Source: Merdibacter sp965119685 (lineage in GTDB: Bacteria; Bacillota_I; Bacilli_A; Erysipelotrichales; Erysipelotrichaceae). From it: a stretch of 64,000 nucleotides of DNA. Under the pieces are notes generated by a model that worked only from the letters and a program-made list of their open reading frames with translations, had not been told where the DNA came from and searched no databases. The stretch spans positions 372,001 through 436,000 of the forward strand of contig OZ221971.1 of assembly GCA_965119685.1 (NCBI GenBank). The letters run 5' to 3'. How positions within the stretch are numbered: the first letter of the stretch is position 1; the number at the start of each line of letters is the position of its first letter. This document shows positions 1-8,524 of this stretch, one piece after another. The translations under genes were made by a program, and so were the position numbers.

Positions 1-224
1 TCCTGTGGATAGCGGTGATAGAAATCAATTCCCTCCAGTGCGGGATAATAGTGGTTCTCATCCAGTGAGAGCATCTTCTTTTCTCCGCGCATGACCGCTG
101 GACGATCCTTTCCATACGGGATGACGTCGACGTTGGCCAAGCCGCGGCCGCCTTGTCGATAAGCGCCTTCACATTGGTTGGCCGCCAGCGCGCCTCCCCA
201 TAAAAACTCCTTTGGTAATGGCAT
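1..224 (-). CDS. 6-phospho-beta-glucosidase, GH1 family (N-terminal part, cut by window edge)
   Basis: Only the first 74 or so codons are in the window. The translation opens MPLPKEFLWGGALAANQ and continues with CEGAY, GRGLANVDV and a later YYPALEGIDFYHRY segment, the typical N-terminus of GH1 6-phospho-beta-glucosidases (BglA/ArbB type). Such enzymes hydrolyse PTS-imported beta-glucoside 6-phosphates in the cytoplasm. The ATG is preceded by a strong AAGGAGGA site that overlaps the end of the upstream sulfatase gene, so it is the last visible gene of the PTS-sulfatase operon. The catalytic glutamates lie outside the window. Family assignment is firm; the exact substrate is not known. Confidence 0.85.
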   Translation of the reverse strand, partial: MPLPKEFLWGGALAANQCEGAYRQGGRGLANVDVIPYGKDRPAVMRGEKKMLSLDENHYYPALEGIDFYHRYPQ

Positions 225-236
225 ACGTTCTCCTCC

Positions 237-1691
237 TTAACCATGTAATCCTAACCGTTTATATTCCTCTGCGGGCGCTTCACACGCCTGCATCTGTTTC
301 ACCAATAACTTCTCCATACGTTCTTTTCGGGCATCATCCCAAATGAGACGCTCTCCCCCACGCACATCAAACAGCAAGTCTCCATAAGCATGCGAATTGA
401 CATAGGTGGCGGCAGGGTACTTGAGATAAGGGATGTAATTGCTGAAAGCGTCGCCCTCTGTGAGCTTTGCACCTGCTAACGTCTGTTTGGAAAAAAATCC
501 CCGCATCTGTGTCGGCATCAGCGTACACTCTACATACGGCTGATTGTCCTCTCGCTTTGCCGCCTTCATATAGACATAGCGGCCATCCGTTATATTAACA
601 TGTCCGCCGTGAATGCCAAACAACACCGTTTCGTGAATCACTTCATCATGACGAAGCACCGGCAGCAGCGATTTGCCCTGCATGCCTTGCGGGATCGGCA
701 GATGATAAAGCTCTAAAAGCGTTGGGGCGATATCGATGGTCTGACACAGCGCATTTCTTCTCTGCGGTGCGATATTCGGCACATGCATGTAAAACGGCAG
801 ATGGACGAGCTCCTGATACATCGGGGTGAAGTTCTTTCCCAGATACCCGTGCTCTCCCAGCAAGAAACCATGATCTGTATTGACGATCAGCACCGTATCT
901 TCCCACATCTCATGCGCATCCATAAAATCGAGCAGCTTTCCCAAATAGTGGTCGCACATCGTTAACAGCGCCGCATATTCCTTTCGCAGTGCTGCGATAT
1001 CTCCATCCGGCGTTACCTTTGTATAAGCGGGCCAGCAAAACCGATCTTTCCCCTCTTCTAAATGATACAGAGAGCGATAGCGCTGCGAAACTTCAAAGGG
1101 TTCATGAGGATCAAAGCATTCAATCTGCAAGAACCATGCGTCCTCCTGATGGTTTTCTGCCAAAAAATCCAGTCCGGCCTGTATCGTGCGGACGCTTGAA
1201 AACTCTTCCTCCGTTGTCTGCTTACGCATATTCGCTTCATGCTGGATCACAGAAACGCCGGTTTTCTGACAGCTGTACTTTGGTCGATTCCCCTGTTTTT
1301 GATATCTCAGACGCGGCTGCCAGCGGTCTCCCTCCTGTCCGCGGAATCCCTCCCACGTGTGATAGCGGTTATGATAAGTCGCTCCTCCATCCTCAAAATA
1401 ATGCGAATGATCCGTGCACAGATGCGTATAGATTCCCGCGTCGCCAAGCGCCTGTATAAATGAGTAATCAAACGGCTCTAACGGACCCCAGCTGCGATGC
1501 AGAAAATTGTAGTTTCCCGTATGCAGATCGCGGCGGGCAGGCATGCAGGGAAGACTTCCCGCATAAAAATTGTCAAATACACAACAGTGCTTCTCCAGTC
1601 TTTGAAAATTAGGGGTATGACACCATGAATTGCCATAGCTTGATAAAAAGGTTCTGGTCAGGGTGTCAAACATGAGCATGATCGTCTTCAT
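237..1691 (-). CDS. Sulfatase (FGly type), cytosolic, 484 aa
   Basis: Type I sulfatase of the alkaline phosphatase superfamily. The formylglycine motif C-M-P-A-R is at residues 49-53, a metal-binding Asp is at residue 9, an FDPHEPF segment lies near 193-199 and a TDHG-FLLGEHG metal site near 272-282. There is no signal peptide: the protein starts directly with the first catalytic strand (MKTIMLMFDTLT), so it should act in the cytoplasm. The start has an AAAGGTGG ribosome site and overlaps the stop of the preceding 148-aa gene by four bases. The cysteine would have to be converted to formylglycine by a maturase, which is not encoded in this window. The likely substrate is a sulfated sugar phosphate brought in by the adjacent PTS (inference). 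Confidence 0.88.
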   Translation of the reverse strand: MKTIMLMFDTLTRTFLSSYGNSWCHTPNFQRLEKHCCVFDNFYAGSLPCMPARRDLHTGNYNFLHRSWGPLEPFDYSFIQALGDAGIYTHLCTDHSHYFEDGGATYHNRYHTWEGFRGQEGDRWQPRLRYQKQGNRPKYSCQKTGVSVIQHEANMRKQTTEEEFSSVRTIQAGLDFLAENHQEDAWFLQIECFDPHEPFEVSQRYRSLYHLEEGKDRFCWPAYTKVTPDGDIAALRKEYAALLTMCDHYLGKLLDFMDAHEMWEDTVLIVNTDHGFLLGEHGYLGKNFTPMYQELVHLPFYMHVPNIAPQRRNALCQTIDIAPTLLELYHLPIPQGMQGKSLLPVLRHDEVIHETVLFGIHGGHVNITDGRYVYMKAAKREDNQPYVECTLMPTQMRGFFSKQTLAGAKLTEGDAFSNYIPYLKYPAATYVNSHAYGDLLFDVRGGERLIWDDARKERMEKLLVKQMQACEAPAEEYKRLGLHG

Positions 1692-2134
1692 CGCTTTCCC
1701 ACCTTTCGATACAACCGCGTTTCCAGCACATCATAACGGATGATCGGATAGATGACCTTATAGACAGCCTGACGCGTGACTATGGTAATGGCATACAAAT
1801 TCGTTTTCATCGCAAGAATGGAGGAAAGCGATAGCAGCTTTCCTTTGAGGATGACCCATCGATCACCGATGAGAATCGTTCTTCGGAGAAAGGCAAAAGC
1901 ATATAGATTCGCCCCGGCGACGATGATCAAAACCATTCCCGCATAGTCGGCATTATAATCACTCAGCAAAGCGGTCAGCGTCAAAGCGATCACAGCGCCG
2001 ATTTCAATGGCAGAAAAGAGGGAGAAAGAGGGAACAAGCGTGCCGTCTGCTCTTCTTCCCGCCGCCACCAAGCGGACAAATTGTACGATTTGCGCCAACA
2101 GTACCAGCTTGAACAGCCAAACAATTGCCTCCAT
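1688..2134 (-). CDS. Small membrane protein of the sulfatase-PTS operon, 148 aa
   Basis: I do not recognise this family. The first 95 residues contain about three hydrophobic segments (near 3-20, 38-58 and 66-84); a basic, beta-rich C-terminal part follows (VILKGKLLSL, then ETRLYRKVGKR). The layout resembles small Firmicutes proteins with a membrane anchor and a cytosolic tail. It sits between the two sulfatase genes: its start is 10 bases after the upstream sulfatase stop, with a GAGGAGA site, and its stop overlaps the next sulfatase start (ATGA type). It is therefore translationally coupled and belongs to the operon. Its role is unknown; sugar or sulfate handling is a guess from context. 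Confidence 0.6.
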   Translation of the reverse strand: MEAIVWLFKLVLLAQIVQFVRLVAAGRRADGTLVPSFSLFSAIEIGAVIALTLTALLSDYNADYAGMVLIIVAGANLYAFAFLRRTILIGDRWVILKGKLLSLSSILAMKTNLYAITIVTRQAVYKVIYPIIRYDVLETRLYRKVGKR

Positions 2135-2144
2135 ACACTTCTCC

Positions 2145-3542
2145 TCACTTTCTATGCGGATTGTTCAAAACCCCGGCATCGCTCACTTCCACGCTGTGTT
2201 CGATGTGCCTTAGCAGCTGATCGCGCAGCCGGGCGATGATCTCCTGATAAGCGGGATCATCTATCATGTTGACATCCTCTTTGGGATGCAGGCGATAGTC
2301 ACAGAAAAATGCATCCTGTTCAATGCCGAAAGGCTCTCCGTTGCAGCGGGTGTTCATATCAAAGCGATAGCGTTCGCTGCGGATGCAGCTGCGGCGCGGC
2401 CAGCCATGGTGATCGTCCCAAACACCCTGCGCTTTATTGGGAAACGCAAAGCTGTTGTTCTCTCCATAACCGATCGTCGCAAATACGTACTCTTTCTGCG
2501 CTTGCAGCAGATTGACCCCTTGAAACGTCTCGGGTACTTGGCTGCCTGCCAAAGCGAGCACGGTAGGAGCGATGTCTAAGCCATCGCAGAGATTTGACGA
2601 TCGCTTCCCTTTCGCAAGTGTGGGATGGCTGAGAATCAGCGGCACCCGCTGTGCGTGAGGAGCGAAGATCTGTTTTGCCAAACAGCCGTTTTCCCCTCTG
2701 CCCGCGCCATGATCGCTGTGAAAGATAAACACGGTTTTCCTCATGAGATCATGTTCCTGAAAGAAGCGTAGGATCTCGCCTACTTGATCGTCAATCCAAA
2801 GCACCAGCGCCTGATAATACATGCGCATACGCTGTACATCCTGCGGGGGCATCTGCATAATGTCGCAGATCGAGCGAAATTTCTTCTCAAAGAGGCTGAC
2901 CTCCTCACTCATCTCCATCTTTTCATCAAACGCATCGATGCATAAACGATCGACATACGCCTTAGGCACGATGATGGGCGTATGCGGCTGCAAATAGCTG
3001 AAACGGACGAAGAAAGGCTGTGTCTGCTGTTGTACCCACGCAAGTCCATGTTCTGTGACCTGATGAGGCTGATAAGCTTTTTCTGACGGATATTCTCCGG
3101 CCAGGATCGTTTTGAAGCTGCCGCCAGGGCGATAGAGGTTAACAATCTCCTCCTTGGATACGCCTAAAGACATCTCCCCGCCGCTTTCGTCGTTATACCC
3201 AAACACAGGTATTCTCGTCTTTGGAATGTGCGTCTTGCCAAAGCTCGCCGTCGCATAGCCATCGTTTTCCAATACGTTGACAAAGGTGTCATCGCCATCC
3301 AAGATGGGATAATCGGGATATGCCGCCTCGTTGTGGTAGACGCCTGTCTCCTCGGGATAACGGCTCGTCAAAATGGAATACCGCGATGCAACACAGACAG
3401 GAGAGTTGCAAAAGCAGTTCTCATAGAGGATACCCATAGCGGCTAACTTATCGATGTTGGGCGTCGGCACACTGCCGCCATAGCAGCTTAGCGCCTTTGT
3501 TTTCAATTCATCGCAAAAGATATATACGAAGTTAGGACGCAT
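2145..3542 (-). CDS. Sulfatase (FGly type), cytosolic, 465 aa
   Basis: Second type I sulfatase. The nucleophile motif is C-V-A-S-R at residues 50-54 (Cys-x-Ala-x-Arg, a recognised variant of CxPxR). Asp11 (FCDELK), GKTHIPK near 102-108, YLQPHTPI and SDHGAGRGENG provide the metal and sulfate site elements. As in the other sulfatase there is no signal peptide. The ATG overlaps the stop codon of the EIIA gene by one base, so it is coupled to the PTS genes. The two sulfatases differ strongly in sequence, which suggests different sulfate positions or substrates rather than a recent duplication. Confidence 0.88.
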   Translation of the reverse strand: MRPNFVYIFCDELKTKALSCYGGSVPTPNIDKLAAMGILYENCFCNSPVCVASRYSILTSRYPEETGVYHNEAAYPDYPILDGDDTFVNVLENDGYATASFGKTHIPKTRIPVFGYNDESGGEMSLGVSKEEIVNLYRPGGSFKTILAGEYPSEKAYQPHQVTEHGLAWVQQQTQPFFVRFSYLQPHTPIIVPKAYVDRLCIDAFDEKMEMSEEVSLFEKKFRSICDIMQMPPQDVQRMRMYYQALVLWIDDQVGEILRFFQEHDLMRKTVFIFHSDHGAGRGENGCLAKQIFAPHAQRVPLILSHPTLAKGKRSSNLCDGLDIAPTVLALAGSQVPETFQGVNLLQAQKEYVFATIGYGENNSFAFPNKAQGVWDDHHGWPRRSCIRSERYRFDMNTRCNGEPFGIEQDAFFCDYRLHPKEDVNMIDDPAYQEIIARLRDQLLRHIEHSVEVSDAGVLNNPHRK

Positions 3543-3859
3543 CAGTTTTCCTCCCGGGAGGCAAACAGCGAGGTCAGCTTCTCAATCAAGTCCAAAGCGA
3601 GCATCGCGTTCATCAGATGATCCTGCGCATGCACCATCATCAGCGACACTGACGCACCGTTTTCTTCTTGACTGCATTCCGCCACCAGCAGATCGGTCTG
3701 CATCTGATGTGCGTGATTCATGCACTTTCTGCCCTCTTCCAACAGATGTTTTGCTTTTTCATAGTCTTTGCTTTCGATGTATTCCAACGCTTCAAACGCA
3801 TAGCGGTTCGCATCTCCCGCATACGTGATCATCGAAAAGATCTCTTTTTCATGTTTCAT
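3542..3859 (-). CDS. PTS lactose/cellobiose-family EIIA component, 105 aa
   Basis: Small all-helical EIIA of the Lac family. It receives phosphate from HPr on a histidine and passes it to EIIB. The phosphorylatable residue is His77 in the motif SLMMVHAQDHLMNA. Length and helical pattern match LacF/CelC. It lies 46 bases downstream of EIIC and overlaps the sulfatase start, making it the third gene of the operon (order EIIB, EIIC, EIIA). The ribosome site is weak and distant, so expression may depend on coupling. Confidence 0.92.
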   Translation of the reverse strand: MKHEKEIFSMITYAGDANRYAFEALEYIESKDYEKAKHLLEEGRKCMNHAHQMQTDLLVAECSQEENGASVSLMMVHAQDHLMNAMLALDLIEKLTSLFASREEN

Positions 3860-3905
3860 GAGCTACTCTTAGTCCTTTCTTTCGACGAGGGAACAGCAAT
3901 CAACG

Positions 3906-5195
3906 CTATTCCCCCTGTACATTCGCCTGTTCCGCCTTTAACAAATCACGGTCATACGATCGCAAAAACGGAATATACATGAGTACGGCTATTGCCATCA
4001 GGAGGAACCAAATCAGCGCAGCACGCCAGTCCATGGTCGCCAAAAAGGCTTTGATCGGTCCCGGCATCGTAAACGGCACATTGACCATGGTACGATTCAT
4101 CCAGCCCCATGCAGTTGCCAGATAAAAACCGATACCGCAGAAAAGGAAGCTTCCTAAATAAGGGATCAGCAGCTTGAAGTTGAAGACGATCGGTACGCCG
4201 AAGGTGATCGGCTCGCCGATGCTGAAGAGTGCCGGGACCAAACCGACCTTGCTGATCGCTTTGAGCTGAGCGGATTTACAGACGATGAACATAGCGACCA
4301 CCAGCGGAATCATTCCGACATTTAACAGCGCCTGTGCAAAAGAATTTGTGAAAATATAAGGCATTGGCTGATGATTGGCATAGGCCTGAATATTCTCTGC
4401 CATATTCGCAATGAGAATCGGCTGCATAATCGATCCGACTACATTGCCGCCATGGACGCCGAAAAACCACAATCCGCGTAAAATCAGGATGTAGATGATC
4501 ACAGCGCCTAACGAATCGCTGGTGGATAACAGCGGTGCAAATACCATGTTAATCAGCGTCGGAAGCGATTGATTGACACTTGCCAACCCTAAGCGAATGG
4601 CGATGGAACCGGCGATGATGACAAAGTTGACTGCCAGTCCTTCAATCGGCTCCGCCACATTGGCAGGTACGCTGGCAGGCAGCTTGATCCGCAGACCTTT
4701 CGTCTTTAAGAAATTGCCCAGATACACGACGGCAATGCTGATGATCACTGCGGAGAAGATTCCCGAAGAGGTAAAATACTTCGATGCGATACCCGCCGTA
4801 CCATCCTCTCCCACAACCAAGCCGCTGCAAATGATGAAAAAGGACATCAAGGACAAAATAACCAGATTGGTCGGCGGTATCTTTTTGATGCGCGTCAGTG
4901 CGATCACCAAACCGATGACGGTAAAGATTGCGATGGAATCCATCGTAAAGGTATAGCAGATGTTCAGCCAGGAAGCGTTTGCCTGCGCCCATGCCTGCCA
5001 TCCCAGCATAAATCCGTTGGTCATGTCCGCTGTGACCGGCGGTGTTTTCAAAATGGAGAACACACTGCCGACGATCATCGCCGACATCGGTGCGCTCATG
5101 CCCGACTGAATACTTTTGACGATGGTGTTATTCGCAAAGGCATCCAGCTTTGGGATGATGGAATCCTGAAAAAACGTGAGCAGCTTTTCTTTCAT
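3906..5195 (-). CDS. PTS lactose/cellobiose-family EIIC permease, 429 aa
   Basis: Membrane permease of the Lac/Cel PTS family (CelB/LicC type) with about ten hydrophobic segments. Family signatures include FFGVHGGNVVG near the middle, NIGEP-like SIGEPITFGVPIVFN near residue 325, and a C-terminal IPFLRSYDRDLLKAE tail. It imports a beta-disaccharide with phosphorylation. The start overlaps the EIIB stop by four bases, which couples translation of the two subunits. Substrate class (beta-glucosides, chitobiose or a sulfated relative) cannot be read from sequence alone; the neighbouring GH1 enzyme favours a beta-glycoside. Confidence 0.92.
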   Translation of the reverse strand: MKEKLLTFFQDSIIPKLDAFANNTIVKSIQSGMSAPMSAMIVGSVFSILKTPPVTADMTNGFMLGWQAWAQANASWLNICYTFTMDSIAIFTVIGLVIALTRIKKIPPTNLVILSLMSFFIICSGLVVGEDGTAGIASKYFTSSGIFSAVIISIAVVYLGNFLKTKGLRIKLPASVPANVAEPIEGLAVNFVIIAGSIAIRLGLASVNQSLPTLINMVFAPLLSTSDSLGAVIIYILILRGLWFFGVHGGNVVGSIMQPILIANMAENIQAYANHQPMPYIFTNSFAQALLNVGMIPLVVAMFIVCKSAQLKAISKVGLVPALFSIGEPITFGVPIVFNFKLLIPYLGSFLFCGIGFYLATAWGWMNRTMVNVPFTMPGPIKAFLATMDWRAALIWFLLMAIAVLMYIPFLRSYDRDLLKAEQANVQGE

Positions 5196-5512
5196 TTTCC
5201 TTTTCCTCCCTCTGCATACAGATCGATCGCCTTTTGCAGAATCTTCTTTCCATCCGCCATCGCGTAATCAAAGGATGGGATGACGTCGATCGGTTTGCCA
5301 TACGAAGCGAACGCCTCCTTGGTTCTTTTCAGCTTGTGAGCGATCTGCGGTCCCAGCAGTACGACGTCAAACGCATCGATCAGATCTTCGAGATTTTCGA
5401 TCGGGTGCGCTTCAATGCGCCAGTCTTTTTGATCTTCGCCAAGAGACTGTTTCATCTTGTTGACGACCAGGCTCGTGGAGAGTCCTGCGGCGCATACGAG
5501 TAAGATATTCAT
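5192..5512 (-). CDS. PTS lactose/cellobiose-family EIIB component, 106 aa
   Basis: Cytosolic EIIB subunit with the phospho-cysteine loop at its N-terminus (MNILLVCAAGLSTS, Cys7). It relays phosphate from EIIA to the incoming sugar. A longer reading frame extends upstream to 5821, but the ATG at 5512 has a good GGAGAAG ribosome site and gives the normal family length, so the extension is not used. First gene of the leftward operon, divergent from the PRD regulator across about 180 bases. Confidence 0.93.
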   Translation of the reverse strand: MNILLVCAAGLSTSLVVNKMKQSLGEDQKDWRIEAHPIENLEDLIDAFDVVLLGPQIAHKLKRTKEAFASYGKPIDVIPSFDYAMADGKKILQKAIDLYAEGGKGK

Positions 5513-5693
5513 AACAGCTTCTCCTTTCCCCCGTTCACGGGTTCTGTTTTCACCGTCATTGTACGTTGGATAAAAGCGGGTAGGCAATTCATCTTTTTTC
5601 CGCGTCAAGCGGCAAATCTTACAAATGTTGTGCCATTCTTTACTGCGGTAAAGTATGCTATACTCATAATGTAGAAGTGGGGGTGTTGTCGGG
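5513..5693. promoter_or_regulatory. Divergent control region between PTS-sulfatase operon and PRD regulator
   Basis: The 181-base gap must hold both promoters. A palindrome TTTAC-TGCG-GTAAA occupies 5639-5652, just upstream of a possible -10 TATACT at 5659-5664 for the regulator. The palindrome could be an operator (inference). I see no convincing cre site here. Confidence 0.45.
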
Positions 5694-7592
5694 ATGAAAA
5701 AGCGAAGTCTGCAAATACTCAATCTCCTGTTGAATGCAAAACAGGGAATATCCGGAAAAGCGCTGGCGAGCAAGCTGCAAGTCTCTGCACGCACCGTGCG
5801 CAATGACATCAACGAGATCAACGCGGAACTCAGCGCAGCCCACTGTCAGATTCACTCCTCACCAGCACTTGGATACAGCATTGAAAATGAGGAAAAAGAG
5901 CGCATTCTCAGCTTTTTAAAATTAAAGGAAGCTTCACTATCCTTTTATCCTGACACACCGAGTGAACGGGAGCTGTATCTCAGCTTGCGGCTGCTGCTGA
6001 GCGACTCACAGGCACATTCCATCGAAACGCTGGCCGATTCGATCTACGTATCAAAGACGACCGTCTTTTCCGATATCCGCCATCTCAATGAGGGCTGTGG
6101 AAAAACGTTTGCGTTTGAAATTATCTTTTCCGCATCAAGCGGCATCTCTTTTTCAGGAAAGGAGAGAAACCTGCGTCGTTTCCTGTCATATCTGATCTCT
6201 CATCACTATGAAAGCAATTTGCCTTACCTCAAACAGATCATCAAGTATTTCCTGCACTGCCAAGATGCGCTGCTCTTTGCGCTGTATGATGAAATCATGC
6301 AGATATTAGACGGTTTATCGATCGTCCTCACTGACAAAGACCTCTTTTTGTTCATCATCGAATATCTGATCACTCTGCGGCGATCACAGCTGGGATACCC
6401 TTTGGAAAAAGAGGACGCAGCTGCACCGGATACTTGCTTTTTTCATTTTCCTTATGAGCGCTTGCAGGCGATCACGCACATCTTTGCCTCGGTGGAGGAT
6501 GCCCGCTACCTTGACGATTGCTTTTCGCTCAAGCATTTTTTGACCAATCACAACGACATGATCAAAGATGAGCTGTCTGCATCGATCATCGCCCAATATC
6601 TTGAACTGTTGAAGAAAGATTACCGGATCGATTTAAGCGATGATACCATGCTGAAAGAAAATCTCATTCGCCATCTCAACACCATGCTGCGGCGCATCCG
6701 TCTCAACGATGTATCCGAAGCGGCATTTCTCTCTGATATTAAACAGCTTTATCCCTATTCCTTTGAATTAGCAAGCGCCATTCTCCCCATCATCAAGCAA
6801 ACGCTGAACAAAACGATCTCCGAGGCTGAGCTCTCCTATATCGCCATTCATCTCACCGCGATACTCGATCAGCGAAAACCAAAGTATAACGCAATCATCG
6901 TCTGCGGATCGGGATTAGGGACGGCACAGCTGATTACGGTGCGTTTACAGAACTACTTTTCTTCGCAAATCAACATTCTTTGCTGCTGCCCGCTGTATCA
7001 GGCGGCAGGAATGTTAGAGAAATACAAAGAGACTGATTTCATCCTCACCACCGTTCCTTTAGAGCTTGATACGGCTACCCCCATCATCAAGATCTCTCCG
7101 TTTTTCACCAAGGAAGATTTTCTCACGCTGTCCTCTGTGATTTCCAAGCAGATGACGCCGGCGCCCTTAAAAAAAGAAGCCGCGCTGTTAGATGCTGACT
7201 TGTTTTTCATTGAACAGGCAGAAGCTGACAAAGATCAAATACTGAAAAAGATGATTCATCAGCTCTACGCATGCGGCTATATCGACAGCTTCCCTGCGTT
7301 CTATGCCTCCGTTATTGAGCGGGAAAACCTATATTCCACCGTATTCGATCATATCTGGATGCCGCATCCGATGCGCGGACTGTCAAAAACGACGGTTGTC
7401 GCGATCGCGGTCATCGAACACGCCAAGGAGATTCAGATGATCTTTCTGTGTGCGATCAACCCTAAAGAAACGCCGCGTTTTCAGGAGCTCTATCGAAAGA
7501 TCTCTCGCATCATGGATGAGCCAAGCCTGTTTGACAGCCTGCACCATGCACGCAGCTTCTCCGCCTTTGCAACGCTGTTTGAATCACTGTGA
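5694..7592 (+). CDS. PRD-containing transcriptional activator of a PTS operon, 632 aa
   Basis: Multidomain regulator of the LicR/CelR (BglG-like) class. In order: an N-terminal winged HTH (about residues 5-60, SARTVRNDINEIN), a second HTH near 100-125, two PTS regulation domains (about 180-285 and 295-395; PRD2 carries SYIAIHL), an EIIB-like domain starting near 402 with the loop VCGSGLGTAQLI, and a fructose-type EIIA-like domain at the C-terminus with the candidate histidine in WMPHPMRGL. Phosphorylation by HPr and by the PTS would tune DNA binding. It is transcribed away from the adjacent PTS-sulfatase operon and most likely activates it. The start has a GGGGGTG ribosome site. Confidence 0.88.
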   Translation: MKKRSLQILNLLLNAKQGISGKALASKLQVSARTVRNDINEINAELSAAHCQIHSSPALGYSIENEEKERILSFLKLKEASLSFYPDTPSERELYLSLRLLLSDSQAHSIETLADSIYVSKTTVFSDIRHLNEGCGKTFAFEIIFSASSGISFSGKERNLRRFLSYLISHHYESNLPYLKQIIKYFLHCQDALLFALYDEIMQILDGLSIVLTDKDLFLFIIEYLITLRRSQLGYPLEKEDAAAPDTCFFHFPYERLQAITHIFASVEDARYLDDCFSLKHFLTNHNDMIKDELSASIIAQYLELLKKDYRIDLSDDTMLKENLIRHLNTMLRRIRLNDVSEAAFLSDIKQLYPYSFELASAILPIIKQTLNKTISEAELSYIAIHLTAILDQRKPKYNAIIVCGSGLGTAQLITVRLQNYFSSQINILCCCPLYQAAGMLEKYKETDFILTTVPLELDTATPIIKISPFFTKEDFLTLSSVISKQMTPAPLKKEAALLDADLFFIEQAEADKDQILKKMIHQLYACGYIDSFPAFYASVIERENLYSTVFDHIWMPHPMRGLSKTTVVAIAVIEHAKEIQMIFLCAINPKETPRFQELYRKISRIMDEPSLFDSLHHARSFSAFATLFESL

Positions 7593-7722
7593 CTGATCGT
7601 TTTTATTGCAGCGTTCGTGTGTAAAAGCGATCGAGAGATTCATTTATATCACGAACCTTTCCGCAGAGCAATCGCTCAAGCATCGTTCCCTACGGCGATC
7701 AAAGGCATCCTTTCATAGGGAA

Positions 7723-7760
7723 ACAGGAGCGTACTGTCTTGGCTTTTCTCCTGTCTTTTT
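7723..7760 (+). terminator. Rho-independent terminator after the PRD regulator
   Basis: Stem ACAGGAG / CTCCTGT with an 18-base loop is followed by CTTTTT. It lies 130 bases past the regulator stop. Confidence 0.6.
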
Positions 7761-7777
7761 GCTGTACAAATAAAAAA

Positions 7778-7865
7778 ACTCCTTCTCACTGAGGCGATCC
7801 CTAAAAGTCAGACCTAACATCTAACGATGAAAAGATCACTTCACACACCTCACCGTGACCGGAGT
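7778..7865. terminator. Long-range structured bidirectional terminator-like element
   Basis: Three nested stems close an 88-base element: ACTCC (7778-7782) with GGAGT (7861-7865), TCAC (7786-7789) with GTGA (7855-7858), and TGAGG (7790-7794) with CCTCA (7848-7852). A runs precede it and a run of eight T follows, so either strand gives a hairpin plus U tract. The inner 53 bases are not obviously structured. It sits between the converging regulator and VbhA-like gene. It may be a terminator, a small RNA or a repeat; see findings. Confidence 0.5.
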
Positions 7866-8061
7866 TTTTTTTCTTCTTTTGTAAAATGAAAGCATTCAAT
7901 CGTTTTTCCATCATGAGCCGAAAGGCTTGCGGGCAATCACCAGATGCTTCCCTTTGCGCTTTCTCGGCGTTCTCCCTTTGATCGCGATGCTTGTCAAATG
8001 CATAAGGCCGGCACTTGCGAAACAAAGGATTCCGGCCTCATACAGAAAAGCGCCGCACTCG

Positions 8062-8256
8062 TTATGAAGACTCGCCCGTATGATCGTATTTCGCTTTGAT
8101 CTTTTCCTGGATCTGCTCAAAGGTTTGCTCACCTGTCGCCATCTGCCGCAGATTTTCATAGGCCGCCGGTGTCAGCGCCATATCTTCCAGCGCCATCGTA
8201 GCCGCCACTTGATCGATCATCTCCTGCTGCTCTGGCGTCAGCGTTTCTTTTTCCAT
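8062..8256 (-). CDS. Antitoxin VbhA-like small protein, 64 aa, orphan
   Basis: Short acidic helical protein. The segment QVAATMALEDMALTPAAYENL followed by MATGEQTFEQI matches the small VbhA-like antitoxin domain, in which a helix with an S/T-x-x-x-E motif (here T-M-A-L-E) blocks the ATP site of Fic proteins. The ATG at 8256 is 8 bases after an AAGGGG site and is preferred to the GTG one codon earlier. No Fic gene is visible next to it: the 200 bases downstream have no frame with an HPFxxGNGR-like motif. It is either an orphan or has another partner. Family call from pattern memory. Confidence 0.6.
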   Translation of the reverse strand: MEKETLTPEQQEMIDQVAATMALEDMALTPAAYENLRQMATGEQTFEQIQEKIKAKYDHTGESS

Positions 8257-8524
8257 CACTATGACCCCTTTCCTTTTTATACACAGCGCTTCTTACTATC
8301 CGCATATCGGCAAATTCTCTTCATCAACAATCAATTTTCCGATCGATACGGACAATGCTTCACACGGATATCATTCGATCACACCGCCCATAAGATATTT
8401 TCATCATGGCAAACACCGCCCTCAAATATTATCAGGAAACAAGCTTTGACGCACGCCGCAGGATTGCCACACCCTGTTTTTTCGTGCCGCTCTCCCTTAC
8501 AAGCGACAGCTTTACACAAAGCGC

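Noticed and set aside
5513..5821. N-terminal extension of the EIIB gene
   Set aside because: It would cover the divergent promoter and the regulator start; the internal ATG has a good site and gives normal EIIB length.
7801..8025. 74-codon frame on the minus strand overlapping the structured element
   Set aside because: No ribosome site and its C-terminal part is the inverted-repeat element itself.
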